DNA of 64,000 bases from Chondrus crispus (taxonomy: Eukaryota > Rhodophyta > Florideophyceae > Gigartinales > Gigartinaceae). Shown piece after piece: positions 9,009-20,356 of the stretch. The notes under the pieces are model-generated. The model was not told the origin of the DNA and did no database searches. It saw only the letters and a list, made by a program, of their open reading frames with translations. The position numbers were made by a program, and so were the translations under genes. The stretch lies in the NCBI RefSeq assembly GCF_000350225.1, contig NW_005178916.1, forward strand, positions 207,991 to 271,990. Reading direction: 5' to 3'. Each line of letters begins with the position of its first letter. Positions within the stretch are counted from its first letter, which is position 1.

Positions 9009-12000
9009 CTCCGTGCCGGTGCGTCTCCGGAGGCGTTGGGCGTAACGAGACACCAACTCCTCCGGGACGTGAGTCCGCGCAGTCCAGGTGGGCTTGTCGA
9101 AATCCACCCACTTGATGAGGAACTCGATAGTTCCGTCTTGCATATCTCGGTGCTTCAGTAGTCGCTCGACAGCGTACTGTGTTCCCTCTCTGTCCTTGTC
9201 GGCAAGGTCAGCTGGGGTTGTTGTGCTCCCCCGTGGCGCGCCCGTCGGCGGTGGCGCGTATACGCAGCAGTCTGCGGAGACCCGCTCAGTGACCCCCTCA
9301 CGATCGATCGTGATGGTTCGGTGGTCGTTCGCGAGGACGCGGTAGGGTCTGACTGCGGGGGACGCAAGCTTGTTCGAAGTCTTCCCCCCGTCGGTGGGGT
9401 TGAGGTATACGTACTCTCCCGGACGGAGTCGCGAGTTGATCCGTCGTATGCGCTTATCGAAGTCGCGCTTGTAGCGAGCCTGCGTCCGACGCAGGCTCCC
9501 GTAGGCCTTCTGGATTGTCGAATCCAAGGTGTTGAGGAACTCGGTGCGTTGGTCCCCTCTGTCGGCAGGGGGTCGTCACCGTCCGGTCGTCGAAGCGAGA
9601 ACTCCGGCGGTGGTCTGCTGAGCACGAGCTCGAACGGCGTCTTGCCGGTGGTGCGGTGTACGTGGGATTTATACGCGTACGTAAGCGGCCCCACGTACAC
9701 GTCCCAGTCATCTTGATGCTCGCCTACGTAGTTGCGTAGCATCGCAGCGATCGTTCGGTTGTATCGCTCAACTTGCCCGTTCGTCTGGGGATGGTATGCC
9801 GATGTGTACATATTAGTTATCCCCCGAACACGGCACGTGCTGTGGAAGAACTTGGCGTTGAACTGCGGTCCGTTATCCGACAGCAACGTGCGCGGGACGC
9901 CGTATTTAAACACCCACGACTCGCAGAACGCAACTGCGACGGTGTATGCGGTTATCGTGCGGAGCGCCACGACTTGCGTCAGCTTACTGAAGCGGTCCGT
10001 AATCACGAGCAGGAACCATTTTCCTGTCTTCGTCTTGGGGAGCGGCCCCAAGATGTCGATCGCGAGGCTCTCGAGGGGCGTCGTAGCTGGAAACAATCTC
10101 AATCAGTTGAGATGTTTCCTCAGCTTCACCCGGTTTATCGCGCAGGTTTGACACCCTCGCACCGTGGCTGCGACGTCTGCAGCCAGGTGAGGCCAGTAGT
10201 ACTCGCGTCGAAGTGCGTAGTACATACGGTTTTGGCCCGGGTGCCCCGCGATGGCCGGGTTGTGGCACAGGCGAAGGAGCCTGGCGCGGTGCGTCCGAGG
10301 TACCACCACTTGAACGATATCAGGGTCGAAGAGGTGTCTCCGTTTGAGCACCCCTTGGTGGTCCTCGAAGAACGCGGAGTCCCGGGACTCTGACTGTCGT
10401 GCCAAAACGGTTTGGCAGAAGTCATCCACACGTTGTTCCTCGGCAATCTCCTCTATCGTAAGAGGGGCCGGAAGGTCGTCCTGCGGTGGGGCGACCGGGG
10501 AGTCGAGCGCGCCAGCCTCGGGGGTTTCAACGCGCTGGATGTCGGCGGCGTCGAACTCGTCGTTCTCCTCCCAGAACGAATTGGTTCCTTGGAGAGCGGG
10601 GGCTTCGTCGTCGCCCCTCTGCTCGTCGCGCGCTCGGGTGCGCGACCTTCTTCGTGAGTTGGCTTGGTTCCGTGTCGTCGCGAAGATGTGCTCGACCTCG
10701 TGGTCGCAGCTCGCGAGGCAAACGTGGCCGGCGAGCTCGTTCGATACGTCTCGAACGGTCGTGCCCGCGTCGAAGGTGGGAATGTCGTCATCCACCTCGA
10801 CGCTGGGGCGAGGGTCGTCGGCGACTCTCGGCGACACGAGGCGTGACAGGGCGTCCGGTACCTGGTGCACGCGTCTGGGATGGTACTGAATGGTAAAGTC
10901 GTATTCAGCCAGACGTAGCCGCCGCCGGGTGAGTCTTCCGGAACTCTCGGTGAGGGACATGAGCCACCTCAAGGTGTCGTGATCCGTTCGAACTGTGAAC
11001 TTCGTGCCTTCAACGTACGGCCGTAGTGTGCGGACGGCCCACACCACTGCGAAGCCCTCACGCTCCGTAGCGCTGTAGTTCCGTTTGCTAATGCTTGGCG
11101 AGTGCGACCAGTACCCAACGGGGCGCCAATCGTTTGGCTCGTCGTGCTCCTGTGGGAGGGTGCACCCGAGTTGATATGCACTGGCGTCCGTGTCCAACAT
11201 GTACGGTCGGCCGTACCGTGGTAGCGTGAGGATCTGCGGGGAGATCATCGCCGCCTTCAGGCTTTCGAAAGCCTGAAGCTGAACCTCCGTTGGGTTATCG
11301 AAATCGTGATCCGAGTCCTTGCGCGTTATATCAGTTAACGGACGGGCAATCTTCGAGAAGCCCTTGACGAAGCGACGATACACGTTACACGCCCCGAGGA
11401 ACGAGCGCACTTGCGTCAGCGTCCTCGGGAACGTGAACGTTCAGAAGGCGTCGGAGGCCGTATCCGAAACGCTCAGCTTACCTGGGGATATCACGTGCCC
11501 CAGGTAATGCACCTTGGGACGGAAGAAGCTGCACTTCTTGAGCTTGAGGGAGATGCCGGCACTCCGCAACAAGCTCAAGACGGTATCGAGATGCCTTGCG
11601 TGTTCCGCGTCCGTACGCGAGAACACGATAACGTCATCGAGATAGACGAGGCATATTTGCCAGCGGACTCCGGAGAGTATGATATCGAGGGCACGTTGGA
11701 AGGTGGCCGGCGCCCCTTTTAATCCAAACGGCATGCGCAAATGGCGGTACGTACCCATATTTGTCGTGAAGGTAGTCTTATCCCGGTCCTCCGGAGCGAC
11801 CGGGATCTGCCAATAACCGGAATTGCAGTCCAACGTCATAAAGACGGCTGCATCTCCTAACGAGTCGATGCAGTCGTCCATACGGGGCAGCGGATACGAA
11901 TCCGCTGCAGTCTTCGCGTTGAGGCGCCGGTAGTCCACGCAGAACCGAAGAGAGCCGTCTTTTTCTGGTACGAGCACCACCGGGGACGCCCACTCGGTGC

Positions 12001-13706
12001 TCGCGGGCTCACTAACCCCTGCGTTCAACATCTTGTTGACCTCCTTCGCGACCATTTCGCGCATGGCCGGGCCCTTCCGATAGGGCATAGAACGAATCGG
12101 CTTCGCTCCCGGTTCGAGGGGAATGCGGTGCTCTGTGGCTTGGATCGTTCCGAGCGCACCGTTCCACAGGCTCGAGTGTTTACGGAGCATCTCGAGCACG
12201 TGGCCACGGAGCTTGTCATCGTCGATGTATGACAAGTCAATCTCTTTTTCCCAATCCGTCGGTGGATTTTCGGTATCCTTCTGGTGTGGGGTACAGTACC
12301 CTCCGCCGTCGGTTGGGGTATAGGTGACCGTTCGCCCGGGTCAACCCCTTCACTCCCAGCGGTTGCCGTCTCGTTGGAGCTGGATCGGCCAGCTCCTACC
12401 TCTTCGACTTGATCGGTCAAGTCGGTCAGGTGCAACGCGTGCGCGACCCCCTCAGCGACTCGACGTTCGGGCGTGAGGATCGCGAGGGGTTTGCGCTTCG
12501 CGTATCCCGCGACGGTGTGCTTCGGAAGCCGCCTCTCCCGTCGCGAGAAGTTCGCGACGATGATTTCGAATGTCTGGTTCGGTAGGACTTCTGCGACGCC
12601 ATTCGTCAGCCTCACTCCATGTCGGTGTTGGAGTGAGGGCTTGGGTTCTAGGAACAGGAGACCCCTCCCCGCGGTTGTCATACGCACACGGGCTTGCGAC
12701 ATCGCGGGGACGGTAACCCAGCGGGCGATTCGGATCGCCTGCGGGGCCTCCTCGCGTACCTCCGGACGACTCGTTTGGCGACCGTGTCGCCTGGTGGGGG
12801 AAGTCGGTTCCCCCTTCCCATTGATGATGGCTACCGAGCCACCGTGACGAAGTTCGAGCTTCTGTCCGTCGATGTTGATGCTGCGTACGTGCGCATCAAT
12901 GAAGGCGGTCCCAAGTAGAACGGGAACAGCGAGTTGTTCGGCCACTACGAAAGGTAGGCGAAACGTCGTGTTCCGCAGCCGGACCGCGAGGCGGACGACC
13001 GCCGTAAGTCAAAGCGGGTTACTGTTCGCGCCAGCCAGGCGTGGTAATAGGGCGTCCCGTATTACGTAGCGGGCCCAGTCGGGAGGGAGGTCGGCCTTCC
13101 TCACCAAGTTGTACCCCGAGCACGTGTCGACGGCGATCGTGCGGGGCTTAAATGCGATGCCTTCGGTGGCCACGGAGCCCAAGACGTTATATATTTTCGA
13201 CGTCATGAGGCATACGAGGCCATCGACCACCTTGGGCGCGACCTTATCGGTGAGGTCGTTCCGCCGGGGCCTTCGACTTCGGCGTTGGCCCCTCTTGCGT
13301 TTCCTTCGGCTCGAGCCGGGGGACGTTCGCGTCTCAGTGACGCCCGTCCAGGTGCTGGAGTCCGTACGAGGCGGACATTTCGTCGGCGACCTTGGGCTCA
13401 CGGGGGTCAGGAGGTTGACCGACTCGTGTCGGTCGTCGTTAACCTCGTCTCGCTCGTTGCGCTTCACTGGGACGTCGGGTGTCCCTGTGGTGCCTTCTTC
13501 CAACATCGGGTCTACGTGGGCCTCGGTGTTGGGTTTCTCCTTCAATGTCGACATTGCTGGAGTCCCCGTGCTCGACTCCGATAGCGGGGAATGTATTATC
13601 GGGCAATACCCCCCGTGTCCTTGGCCAGCACGCGGGGACCGGTCTAGTTCATAGGGAAAAGACGGCTCACCCGACCGCGTGTACGTAACCGTCTTTACCC
13701 TTTTTT
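8973..13706 (-). pseudogene. pol: Gypsy A pol: protease-RT-RNase H-integrase-chromodomain, broken
   Basis: In order on the minus strand: a protease with active-site motif VDTCSGYN and the later VPVLLGTAF segment; RT with [10 protein letters not shown], the LDCNSGYWQI block and YLDD; RNase H (LDTDASAYQLG, TEREGFAVVWAVRTLRP); an HHCC zinc finger (HNPAIAGHPG...CQTC); an integrase core (AIDILGPLP, LSDNGPQFN, YHPQTNGQVERYNR, i.e. D,D,E retained); and a C-terminal chromodomain (YAVERLLKHRD...FLIKWVDF). Stops relative to gypsy B lie at about 13009, 11441 and 10103, and frameshifts near 12240-12300 and 9575. Pol has no ATG of its own near the start and is entered from gag by a probable -1 shift at 13701-13706. 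It cannot make an active polyprotein. Confidence 0.9.
13659..13706 (-). promoter_or_regulatory. Probable -1 ribosomal frameshift signal, gag to pol (gypsy A)
   Basis: On the minus strand TCGAAAAAAGGG precedes the gag stop TAA (13695-13697). A stem AAGACGG/CCGTCTT (13659-13665 with 13689-13695) starts four bases after the A6 run. The pol frame is -1 to gag. The same arrangement is present in gypsy B. Confidence 0.6.
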
Positions 13707-16265
13707 CGAACTACCGGTGCTATCGGAGCTACCCCCCTGGCTATCGTCGGCCAGGTCTTCTCGGGGTGGCCGGCCGCGTGGGTCGGGACTATTCCTCCCC
13801 TACGGCCCGGCAGCCTTGTCGAAGTACTCGGGTGCTTCCGGGCCTTGACCTGCGGCGTCCGGTCGTCGCAGGATATGGGGGATGACGAGAGTCGGCTCTC
13901 CTTCGTGACCCTCTGTGGGTAGGGGGTACGGATCCTCTACCCAGTCTTGCAGGTACATTATCGCATTTTGTACCTGTTGGGGTAACCGAAAACGGTCTCG
14001 GTCCCCTCTTTCTCCTTGTCGGGGGTACCTTGTGTTAGCCTGCTGGTAGGCGGGTCGATCCCGACGATCGACTTCGTTACGATGGTACGCGCCCCCACGG
14101 GGGGCGAAGCGAGCGCCCCCACCCGAACGATTCGGGAAACCTTGACGCGGAGGACGACCCTCGCCAACCACTTGCCGGAGGAGATTGAGCGCCCCGGGGC
14201 GCGTCTCCATCTGGTAGCGGTAATTCCTGTACGCCGTGAACAATCGTTGTTCCGGCGACAGGAACGGGCACGCTTACATGGCATGCCCGTACGTACGGCA
14301 TAGCCAGCACACGTACTCGCTGCCGTCCGTTGAGGCGAAGGTTGCCGCGTGCCGCGCCTTCTCATCGGTGAGGAGGGGCACGCGAGGGGCTTCACCTCCG
14401 GTATCTCGGTTGGAGATGTCGAGCTCAGCGACCCGGGGGTCCGTACCCCTGGGCGCTCTTGGAGTGGCCGTGAATGCGGTCGCGTAGCTCGACGTCGTTC
14501 CGGTCGACAATGGTGAAGGGGGTCAACCCCCTACTGGCCCTGCTCCGTGCGTAATGAGGACAGGGTCGGCCTGCCACTCATCCTCCCCGACATGGAGGGT
14601 AGAGGCGGGCGGACTTGTTGCGGCGGACTTCGTAGTCCTGCCAGCCCTTCCTGCCGGTTTCGAATCCGGCAGAGGTAAACCGCGTCGAGCGCGGTAAGTG
14701 GTATCTTCCGCCGTTGCGATACTGCGGATGGTCGGAAGATCGGTCTTCTGGCGGCTCGGCAGCCGCTGCTCTGTCTCGGAAACTGCGGCACGGGTCGCAG
14801 GAGCGAGTCCCCGCACGAAGTAGTGCGCGAGGAACTGTTCGGAAAACACTGCCTTGCACCAGAACGCGGCAGTTTCGAGCCGGTCCGCGAACCTGCTCTC
14901 CGTTTCATGAGATTGCTGTCGCGCCGTCGCGACAGTGTCGTACGCTCCACCTAACACGTCGTCGGATAGGTAGCGTTTCAGGAACTGGTTCACGAGCCCC
15001 GGCCAACTCACGTCGTCGGGTAGTTGGCCGGCGCGGAGGCCACGCATCGTATAACTCGTATACAGGCGCTCCGCGTCGCGCTCTAAGAAGTGCGCGAGAA
15101 CTCGTACCGCAACACCTTCGGTCAGGTGTTTCGAGTTGAAGGTTATCCGAATATCCTTCAAGAACGGCAGCAGCTCGATCGGGTCCGTACCGTCGAAGCT
15201 ACGCATCGTGGGACGGATACCACGACAGCGTTGGACGTACTTCGCGATCCATCCCGCGTCACCCGAGGTGACGAGCCTCGAGGTGTTGTCCAAGCGGTAC
15301 ATACGATAGCCAGCGACGGCGTTGAACTCTCGGATCATCGTATGCACCAGCTCGAGCCCGGGCTCGGTGGGACCGAGCGTGCTAAAGGCAGTGACGGGCA
15401 GCGTACGGACGTCTACCGGACCTGGATGCACGGTGTAACCCGCCGGCGGGTAGCCGCCCCAGCAGGGATCGACGGAGAACATAGGTTCTCCGGATCCGCG
15501 AGCGGCTCCTCCACGGTCCTGTACGTCGGCGTACGATACGCTTTCCATCTGCCGCCTACTTCCGGGGATAGGCGGCAATGCTTGGGTCTCGGACGCGAGA
15601 TTCGCGCCCATCAGAGGACGGTTTCCTTCCGCAGTCCGACTAGTGTCGGCGCCAGTCGGATGCTAACCTTCCGGAGCGACGACGCTCGGAGGTGCGGCCC
15701 CACCGGGCCCTCTCGTGGGGGCACCGGGCAGCCTTGCGGCCATGGTCCGTTCCATGTCACGAGCACGCTGTCGCGTAGCGTTGAGCTCAGCGGGGAGGTG
15801 CGCGAACGCACCCAACTGTTCTGCTGACGAGGACGGTCGATCGTCGGGACGTCTCGTCGAGGTCGGCCTCGTGGGGCGACCTTGCCCGTGCAGTACGGGC
15901 TGTGCGAGGCGTGAATCTTCGACGAGCACCAGTCGCGAGTGTAACTCGTCGACTAGTGCTCGGAGATTCTCCAAGGACTGGCTGACTCGATCGAACCTCC
16001 CTTCACGTAGGGAGCGGAGTTCGTCCATACATCGCGAGTAGACGGCGTCCGTCACGTCTATACGGAGTGAGGTACGGACTTCCTCGATGTAGTCAGCTAT
16101 GCGATCGAACATCGCAGCCGCTTGTCCTTCGGTGGACCCCGGCGACGGTTCGCGGTCTCGGAGACCAGCGTCGCCGTCGCGGAACGGCGGTGATGGTGCG
16201 TGCATAGCGGCCGCCCTCGGATCCGCCGGCTCGGACCGGATCGAGGTGGCGTATTCTTGACTCAT
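13695..16265 (-). pseudogene. gag: Gypsy A gag, broken by nonsense codons
   Basis: ATG at 16265 (MSQEYATSIRSEP) and the same frame to TAA at 13695 give 857 codons, exactly the length of the gypsy B gag frame. Features: an N-terminal helical region, a capsid-like core (SFDGTDPIELLPFLKDI, WPGLVNQFLKRYL, ARQQSHETESRFADRLE) and a CCHC zinc knuckle CWLCRTYGHAM.., followed by a basic Arg/Gly-rich tail. In-frame stops at about 15663 (Trp in copy B), 14523, 14271 (inside the knuckle) and 13800 interrupt it. The role is particle formation and RNA packaging. The N-terminal open frame extends into the LTR but the ATG after the leader is the better start, as copy B also begins there. Confidence 0.88.
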
Positions 16266-16327
16266 CTCAACGCGTATGGACGCGGAGGAAAAAGAAAGTC
16301 TTCTCGGAAAGATCTCGGGGTCTTCTA

Positions 16328-16340
16328 GGTCGGGAGACCA
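16328..16340 (-). other. Primer binding site of gypsy A
   Basis: On the minus strand TGGTCTCCCGACC starts one base after the 5' LTR; its complement ends in CCA as a tRNA 3' end does. The same site is at 35572-35584 in gypsy B. I could not name the tRNA. Confidence 0.65.
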
Positions 16341-16341
16341 C

Positions 16342-17042
16342 TGTAGCATAAACACCCCCAGACGACTGGAGGTGTATGCGCAGTTCGACCTGTAGACCCC
16401 GGATCGGAGAAGGGGTGAAGCCGGCCAACCAGCTACGGAACCGGGCTCGGGCCCGGGTAGCGGTGGTAGAGCGGGAGCGAGCAGGGACGCGGGCACGCAC
16501 GAGCGGATCGACGCCTCGACGCCCCGGAGCAGCACTGGGTGACGTACCAGTGCTGACGGGCGGAGGCGGTTCCGTGCTCGCTCGCGTGCTGCGCGTCCAC
16601 TCCGGCTCGGCTCCGACTAAACGCGCGCGAAGAGCGAAGGCGACGTTTAGAATAAGCTGGGTGGACTGACCTTGGCGGTCGGTTGAGGACAAGCCCGTGC
16701 TTGTCCCTCCCCGCCGCCGTCGGTCCGCACCATATTTAATATACAAAACAATCTATCATAACACTACAGTACCGAGGTACTGTAGTGGACTACTGTAGTG
16801 CAGGTCGGCCTGCACTGTAATTCTGTCAGCTATGTCGAGGCTGACAGTACACGTATTACCCGTGGTGCGTGCGCGCTTCGTTCGCGCGTAGTACACGTGT
16901 GTACGTGTATGCGCGTGTCCCTTGTCCCCGTGGTGTACACGTGGACACGCGCGGTTTTACTGTAGAGCGTCGAGCTCTACAGTAGGGGATCCTGTTGTTG
17001 ATCTAATCCAACTAAAAAGGCCCCAGGGGGGGTTATACTACA
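16342..17042 (-). repeat. 5' LTR of gypsy A
   Basis: 701 bp, TGTAGCATA...TATACTACA on the plus strand, followed by target duplication CCACC (17043-17047). It should hold the promoter for minus-strand transcription of the element. Confidence 0.92.
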
Positions 17043-17410
17043 CCACCTTCTTGGAGACAATGAGCCATCCCACGCTCGCTACTTCCTCGCGACTTGATAC
17101 ACCAGCCTTTGCACGTGCGACACGAATTGTAGCCTGTTACACTGATTCCCCTTCACTTATACCGACCTTCGGCACAGCCCGAGTGTCGCCGACGCGCCGA
17201 GCCACCATCAACACCTCCAATGTCCTCATGATTTGTATTCCATCTGCGAATCGAATCGGAGCTGCGCCGACTGCTATTTTATCTACAACCTTCTTGTTGC
17301 CGTTGATGTCAACTTGGAACTTCGGCTTGCTTCTCCTAACCGTTCCCGAGTCGTCGTCTGTTGCACTGTCTGATATTTGCCATTGGAAGCATTTTTTGGA
17401 CCTGGTCCTA
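17043..17410 (-). pseudogene. Open frame interrupted by gypsy A, 5' part; unrecognised product
   Basis: One minus-strand frame is open for about 120 codons apart from a TAA near 17150. Its composition is protein-like, with a segment VDINGNKKVVDKIAVG and, just before the gypsy insertion, KAGVSSREEVASVGW. That last segment recurs at 33.47 kb on the plus strand. The frame continues in phase on the far side of gypsy A at 4726. It starts just after the PPK1-like stop, in another frame. No family assigned. Confidence 0.4.
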
Positions 17411-18095
17411 GTAAGCTGTTAGTTTGGTGTTAGTTTGGTTCTTTATATTTGTTAGTGCCTGATGAGGCGATGACCTCAATAGGGATGTGTAAGTCGCCCT
17501 GAACGATTGTACTTCATCTTCTTGAATACTGAATTCTACCACGGGCTTTTTCTCTGTGACAGAGGAGCGGGATGGGGCGATTGAGACAGATATTGGAGGA
17601 GATGACGTCCTCGCGGGCATTCCTTTGTAGTATCGACCCTCCGGTACCATCCTCCATATCCATTGTTCATCGTTAATCAAGTTGAGCGCCTTTGCCAATC
17701 GCTTACGGATCTTGCGATCATCTATCGGTACAACGACCTCAACTCGAGCAGTCAAATTACGGGTCCGCCAATCTGCAGAGCCGATGTAGAATTTTCCTTC
17801 GGCCCCAGCCTGAAAGTAGAATATGCGCCTGTGCTGCAATATTTGTCCAATCCCTGAGTAAACCAGAATATTATCACTCAGACCCTTGATCCCTGGTCGA
17901 AAACGGCACGGTCCTCGGACAATCAAATCGATTCTCACCCCAGCTGTTGATGATTCGTACAGCTTCCTTGGTAATTAGTCTCTCTGTCAAGGCGTTCACT
18001 TCACAAACAATTCTGGGAGGTCTTCCTGCCCTGGAATTCTCAGCATTATCCTTAATCAGCTCGATGAAGCGGCGCCCATCAAGGCGCAGGCGTAC
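17408..18095 (-). pseudogene. Polyphosphate kinase 1 (PPK1) C-terminal fragment, broken
   Basis: Minus-strand protein matches the C-terminal catalytic half of PPK1, which makes polyphosphate from ATP: LDGRRFIELIKDN, IVCEVNALTERLI, then IDLIVRGPCRFRPGIKGLS, RIFYFQAG and YIGSADWRTRNLTARVEVV. These are well-conserved PPK1 blocks. Between SWG and the IDLIVRG block the frame shifts near 17930, and everything N-terminal to LDGRRF is missing; a perfect hairpin sits just upstream instead. About 70 residues after the last conserved block are unlike PPK1. It is a truncated pseudogene. Eukaryotic PPK1 genes are usually regarded as bacterial in origin, so the source lineage is uncertain. Confidence 0.72.
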
Positions 18096-18111
18096 TACTA
18101 GTACGACACGT

Positions 18112-18162
18112 GCGCGACGTCTGCGCTCTGCAAGTACTACTGGCAGAGCGCAGACGTCGCGC
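18112..18162. repeat. Perfect 20-bp hairpin with an 11-base loop
   Basis: Arms 18112-18131 and 18143-18162 are exact reverse complements (core GACGTCTGCGCTCTGC), separated by AAGTACTACTG. It lies where the PPK1 homology stops. Confidence 0.9.
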
Positions 18163-18397
18163 AGGTCACCCTGGGCGTCGCGGCGACATCGGATGAGGCT
18201 TTCGCGCGGCGCCGGGGAAAGGGAGGGGCAGTAAAGGCGGGAGAAGAAAGAGAAGAACGACAGGGCGAGGTGCAGGAGAGGATGGGGAGCGGACAGTCTG
18301 GGATCCAGTGTGATATTTATTTGCACATGTGTAAATTTGCCCGTCCAGGTGGGACTTGCTCAGGAGGCGAAAGGAGTCAGCATACTCACATTCGACG

Positions 18398-19016
18398 TGT
18401 AGCATAAACACCCCTAAACGGATAGGGGTGTATGCTTAGTCCTGTAAGACCCGTACGTACCAGAAGACGGGGAAGTCGGACCAGCTAACGAAACCGGAGC
18501 ACGGGCCCGGGTAGCGTGGTAGAGCGGGATCGGGGGGAGGACGCGCACAAGCGCGGGCCGATCTACGCCTCGACGCCCCGGAGCAGTGCTGGGTTACGTT
18601 CCGGCGCTGACGGGCGAAGGTGGATCTAGGCTCGCTCGCGTGCTCGTGCGTCCTCTACCCGCGCTCGGTCTCGTGTTAAGGTAGCTAACGAAAGCTTCCT
18701 TAGGATAAGCTGGAAGTCAGACCTAGGCGGTAGGTCGTGGACAAGTCCGTGCTTGTCCCCCTTCGCCGCCGCCCGTCCGTTCCGTCATTTAATGTACAAT
18801 TAGTGTATCGTAACTTAGTACAGTACGTACTGTACTATGCGGCACTACTGTAGTCGGCCCTGTCAGCCGACAGGGCTGACTGTACACGTGTCGTACACGT
18901 ATAGTACACGTGGGGGCGCGTGCCCTCGTACACGTGTGATATCGGCTGTCTGTAAGGTTCGTGCCTTACAGAGCCGGATCCAATTTCTAGTCTAATTCTT
19001 TTGTAGTTATACTACA
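18398..19016 (-). repeat. Solo LTR of the gypsy A/B family
   Basis: 619 bp, TGTAGCATA...TACTACA, flanked by the perfect 5-bp duplication CGACG (18393-18397 and 19017-19021). It shares the hairpin-rich plan of the other LTRs but is clearly diverged. No internal sequence adjoins it, so it is the product of LTR-LTR recombination. The bases on either side (18163-18397 and 19017-19480) show no gene I can support. Confidence 0.88.
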
Positions 19017-19481
19017 CGACGCTGCCCGATGCACTTGAATACTGCTAGCGCTCGTCATCTTCCTTCTCCGCCTCTTCGCCAAAATTATATAGGAGTAAAC
19101 TGCCCCCGGCACGCGACTATCAAAAAAATGAGCCAGCTCGACGGATGCGACTTGCGCAGATCAAACTGTTTCTATGTAGGCGCAGTCGTTTGAGTACACG
19201 TGTGTAAGTGGAAACGTATACATGTACATGCGCTCGCAGATGATGAACATGACCCATGCACGCGCGGGTGATGAACTTAATGATCCAGTTCACCGAGCAC
19301 GAACAGCGCTTCCGTAGCTTCCTCACAAACTTGCACACATTTTCCCAGAACCGTTTCGTTCCACTCCATACCCTCTCATCTTCCGGAAACCGAATTCTTA
19401 TCTTGAGGTCTGTCGCAAGCTCGACTTCTGCGTTTTATACGGTGATCCTCATTCTGTTTGCTGACGTGGGACTTCCAATAC

Positions 19482-20290
19482 TCAGTAATGCCCGTTCATG
19501 TTCATAGAATCTCTGATGTGTCCATTGCAGACATCCGGAATGGCTCCCTGGAGCACCACAGCTCTAACACCAGAGTCGACAAATCTGATATCTCCGACGA
19601 CGCGGGCATCTTCTGCTTCCCGCCACCTGGTTTCCTCTACACTGCTTCCATCTATTCCTTCATCTTTATCTTCATCTTCATCATCACCATCATCTTCATG
19701 GTTCTCTTTACGCCATGAGTACACTTCGTCCTCTTCATTGCCATCGTCGTCTTTCCCACTGACATCTTCCTGACTGCACTCTTTTCTTGGCCTTGGTTTT
19801 TCCTTTTCACCGCCTTCTTCACAGTGATCGGCATCGGCGCCTGCATTCATGCCCCTTCGCCAAACTCAATTGACGAGCCAGACACTGGCGTGTCTGATAC
19901 AAGTGGGTTCTCATCATCAATATCGTCAATGCTGTGGTCACCACACCATAACAAACCACTGTTGACCTCATCGACGGCCGCACTGACGGCCGCTTCGTCG
20001 CACTCAGATGGCTGTACCTGCATCATCAGAATCTCAGAACGCTTCTCCAGTGAGCCAGAAACATGCGAATTGGTGCCTTCTGGAGTGTTCTCTTGCCCAC
20101 ATGTAGTTCGAGATCTTGCGCGAGTCATCGCTCCTCGCCTTTGGCAATCCTGCATACTGACCTGTGCGTCTTCGGTCTGCTTCTTGAGCGCGCGATTCCT
20201 TGACCGGGTAACTCTTCTGTTGTACCCCTGGCTCACTGTAGTCTCTCTCAAATCTTGCAAAAACACAATGTTGCAACCTGGCCCTTAGTC
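19482..20290 (-). other. Possible acidic disordered protein, broken or spurious
   Basis: Two overlapping minus-strand frames (20266-19847 and 19850-19482) meet at an ATGA overlap. The first is Ser/Thr/Arg/Asp-rich; the second has a long Asp/Glu/Lys tract (about 19640-19760) caused by TC-rich plus-strand DNA. Neither has a recognised domain. It lies downstream of kinase copy 2 on the same strand and could be the decayed end of a neighbouring gene. Confidence 0.25.
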
Positions 20291-20356
20291 TACCATGGCA
20301 TGCCATTCCCTGTGTCCCGGTCATCCGAAACTCGCTCTTGTGGTACTGATGTGTCG

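Larger units (their letters stand above)
4727..17042 (-). mobile_element. Gypsy A: Ty3/gypsy chromodomain LTR retrotransposon, complete structure, coding decayed
   Basis: A 12.3-kb element with 701-bp LTRs at both ends, the 5-bp target duplication CCACC (4722-4726 and 17043-17047), a tRNA primer site next to the right LTR and gag-pol on the minus strand. Domain order is gag, protease, reverse transcriptase, RNase H, integrase, chromodomain, i.e. a chromovirus-type Metaviridae element. The LTRs differ at about a dozen positions by eye (about 98% identity). The coding part has at least eight stops or frameshifts relative to gypsy B, so it is not autonomous. A 3.5-kb GC-rich module without a convincing gene lies between the end of pol and the 3' LTR. 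Confidence 0.92.

Noticed and set aside
17080-17110. S4 RNA-binding domain in the KAGVSSREEVAS segment
   Set aside because: Resembles the S4 pattern for about 12 residues only; the required following G-x-V-x-V-N-G is absent.
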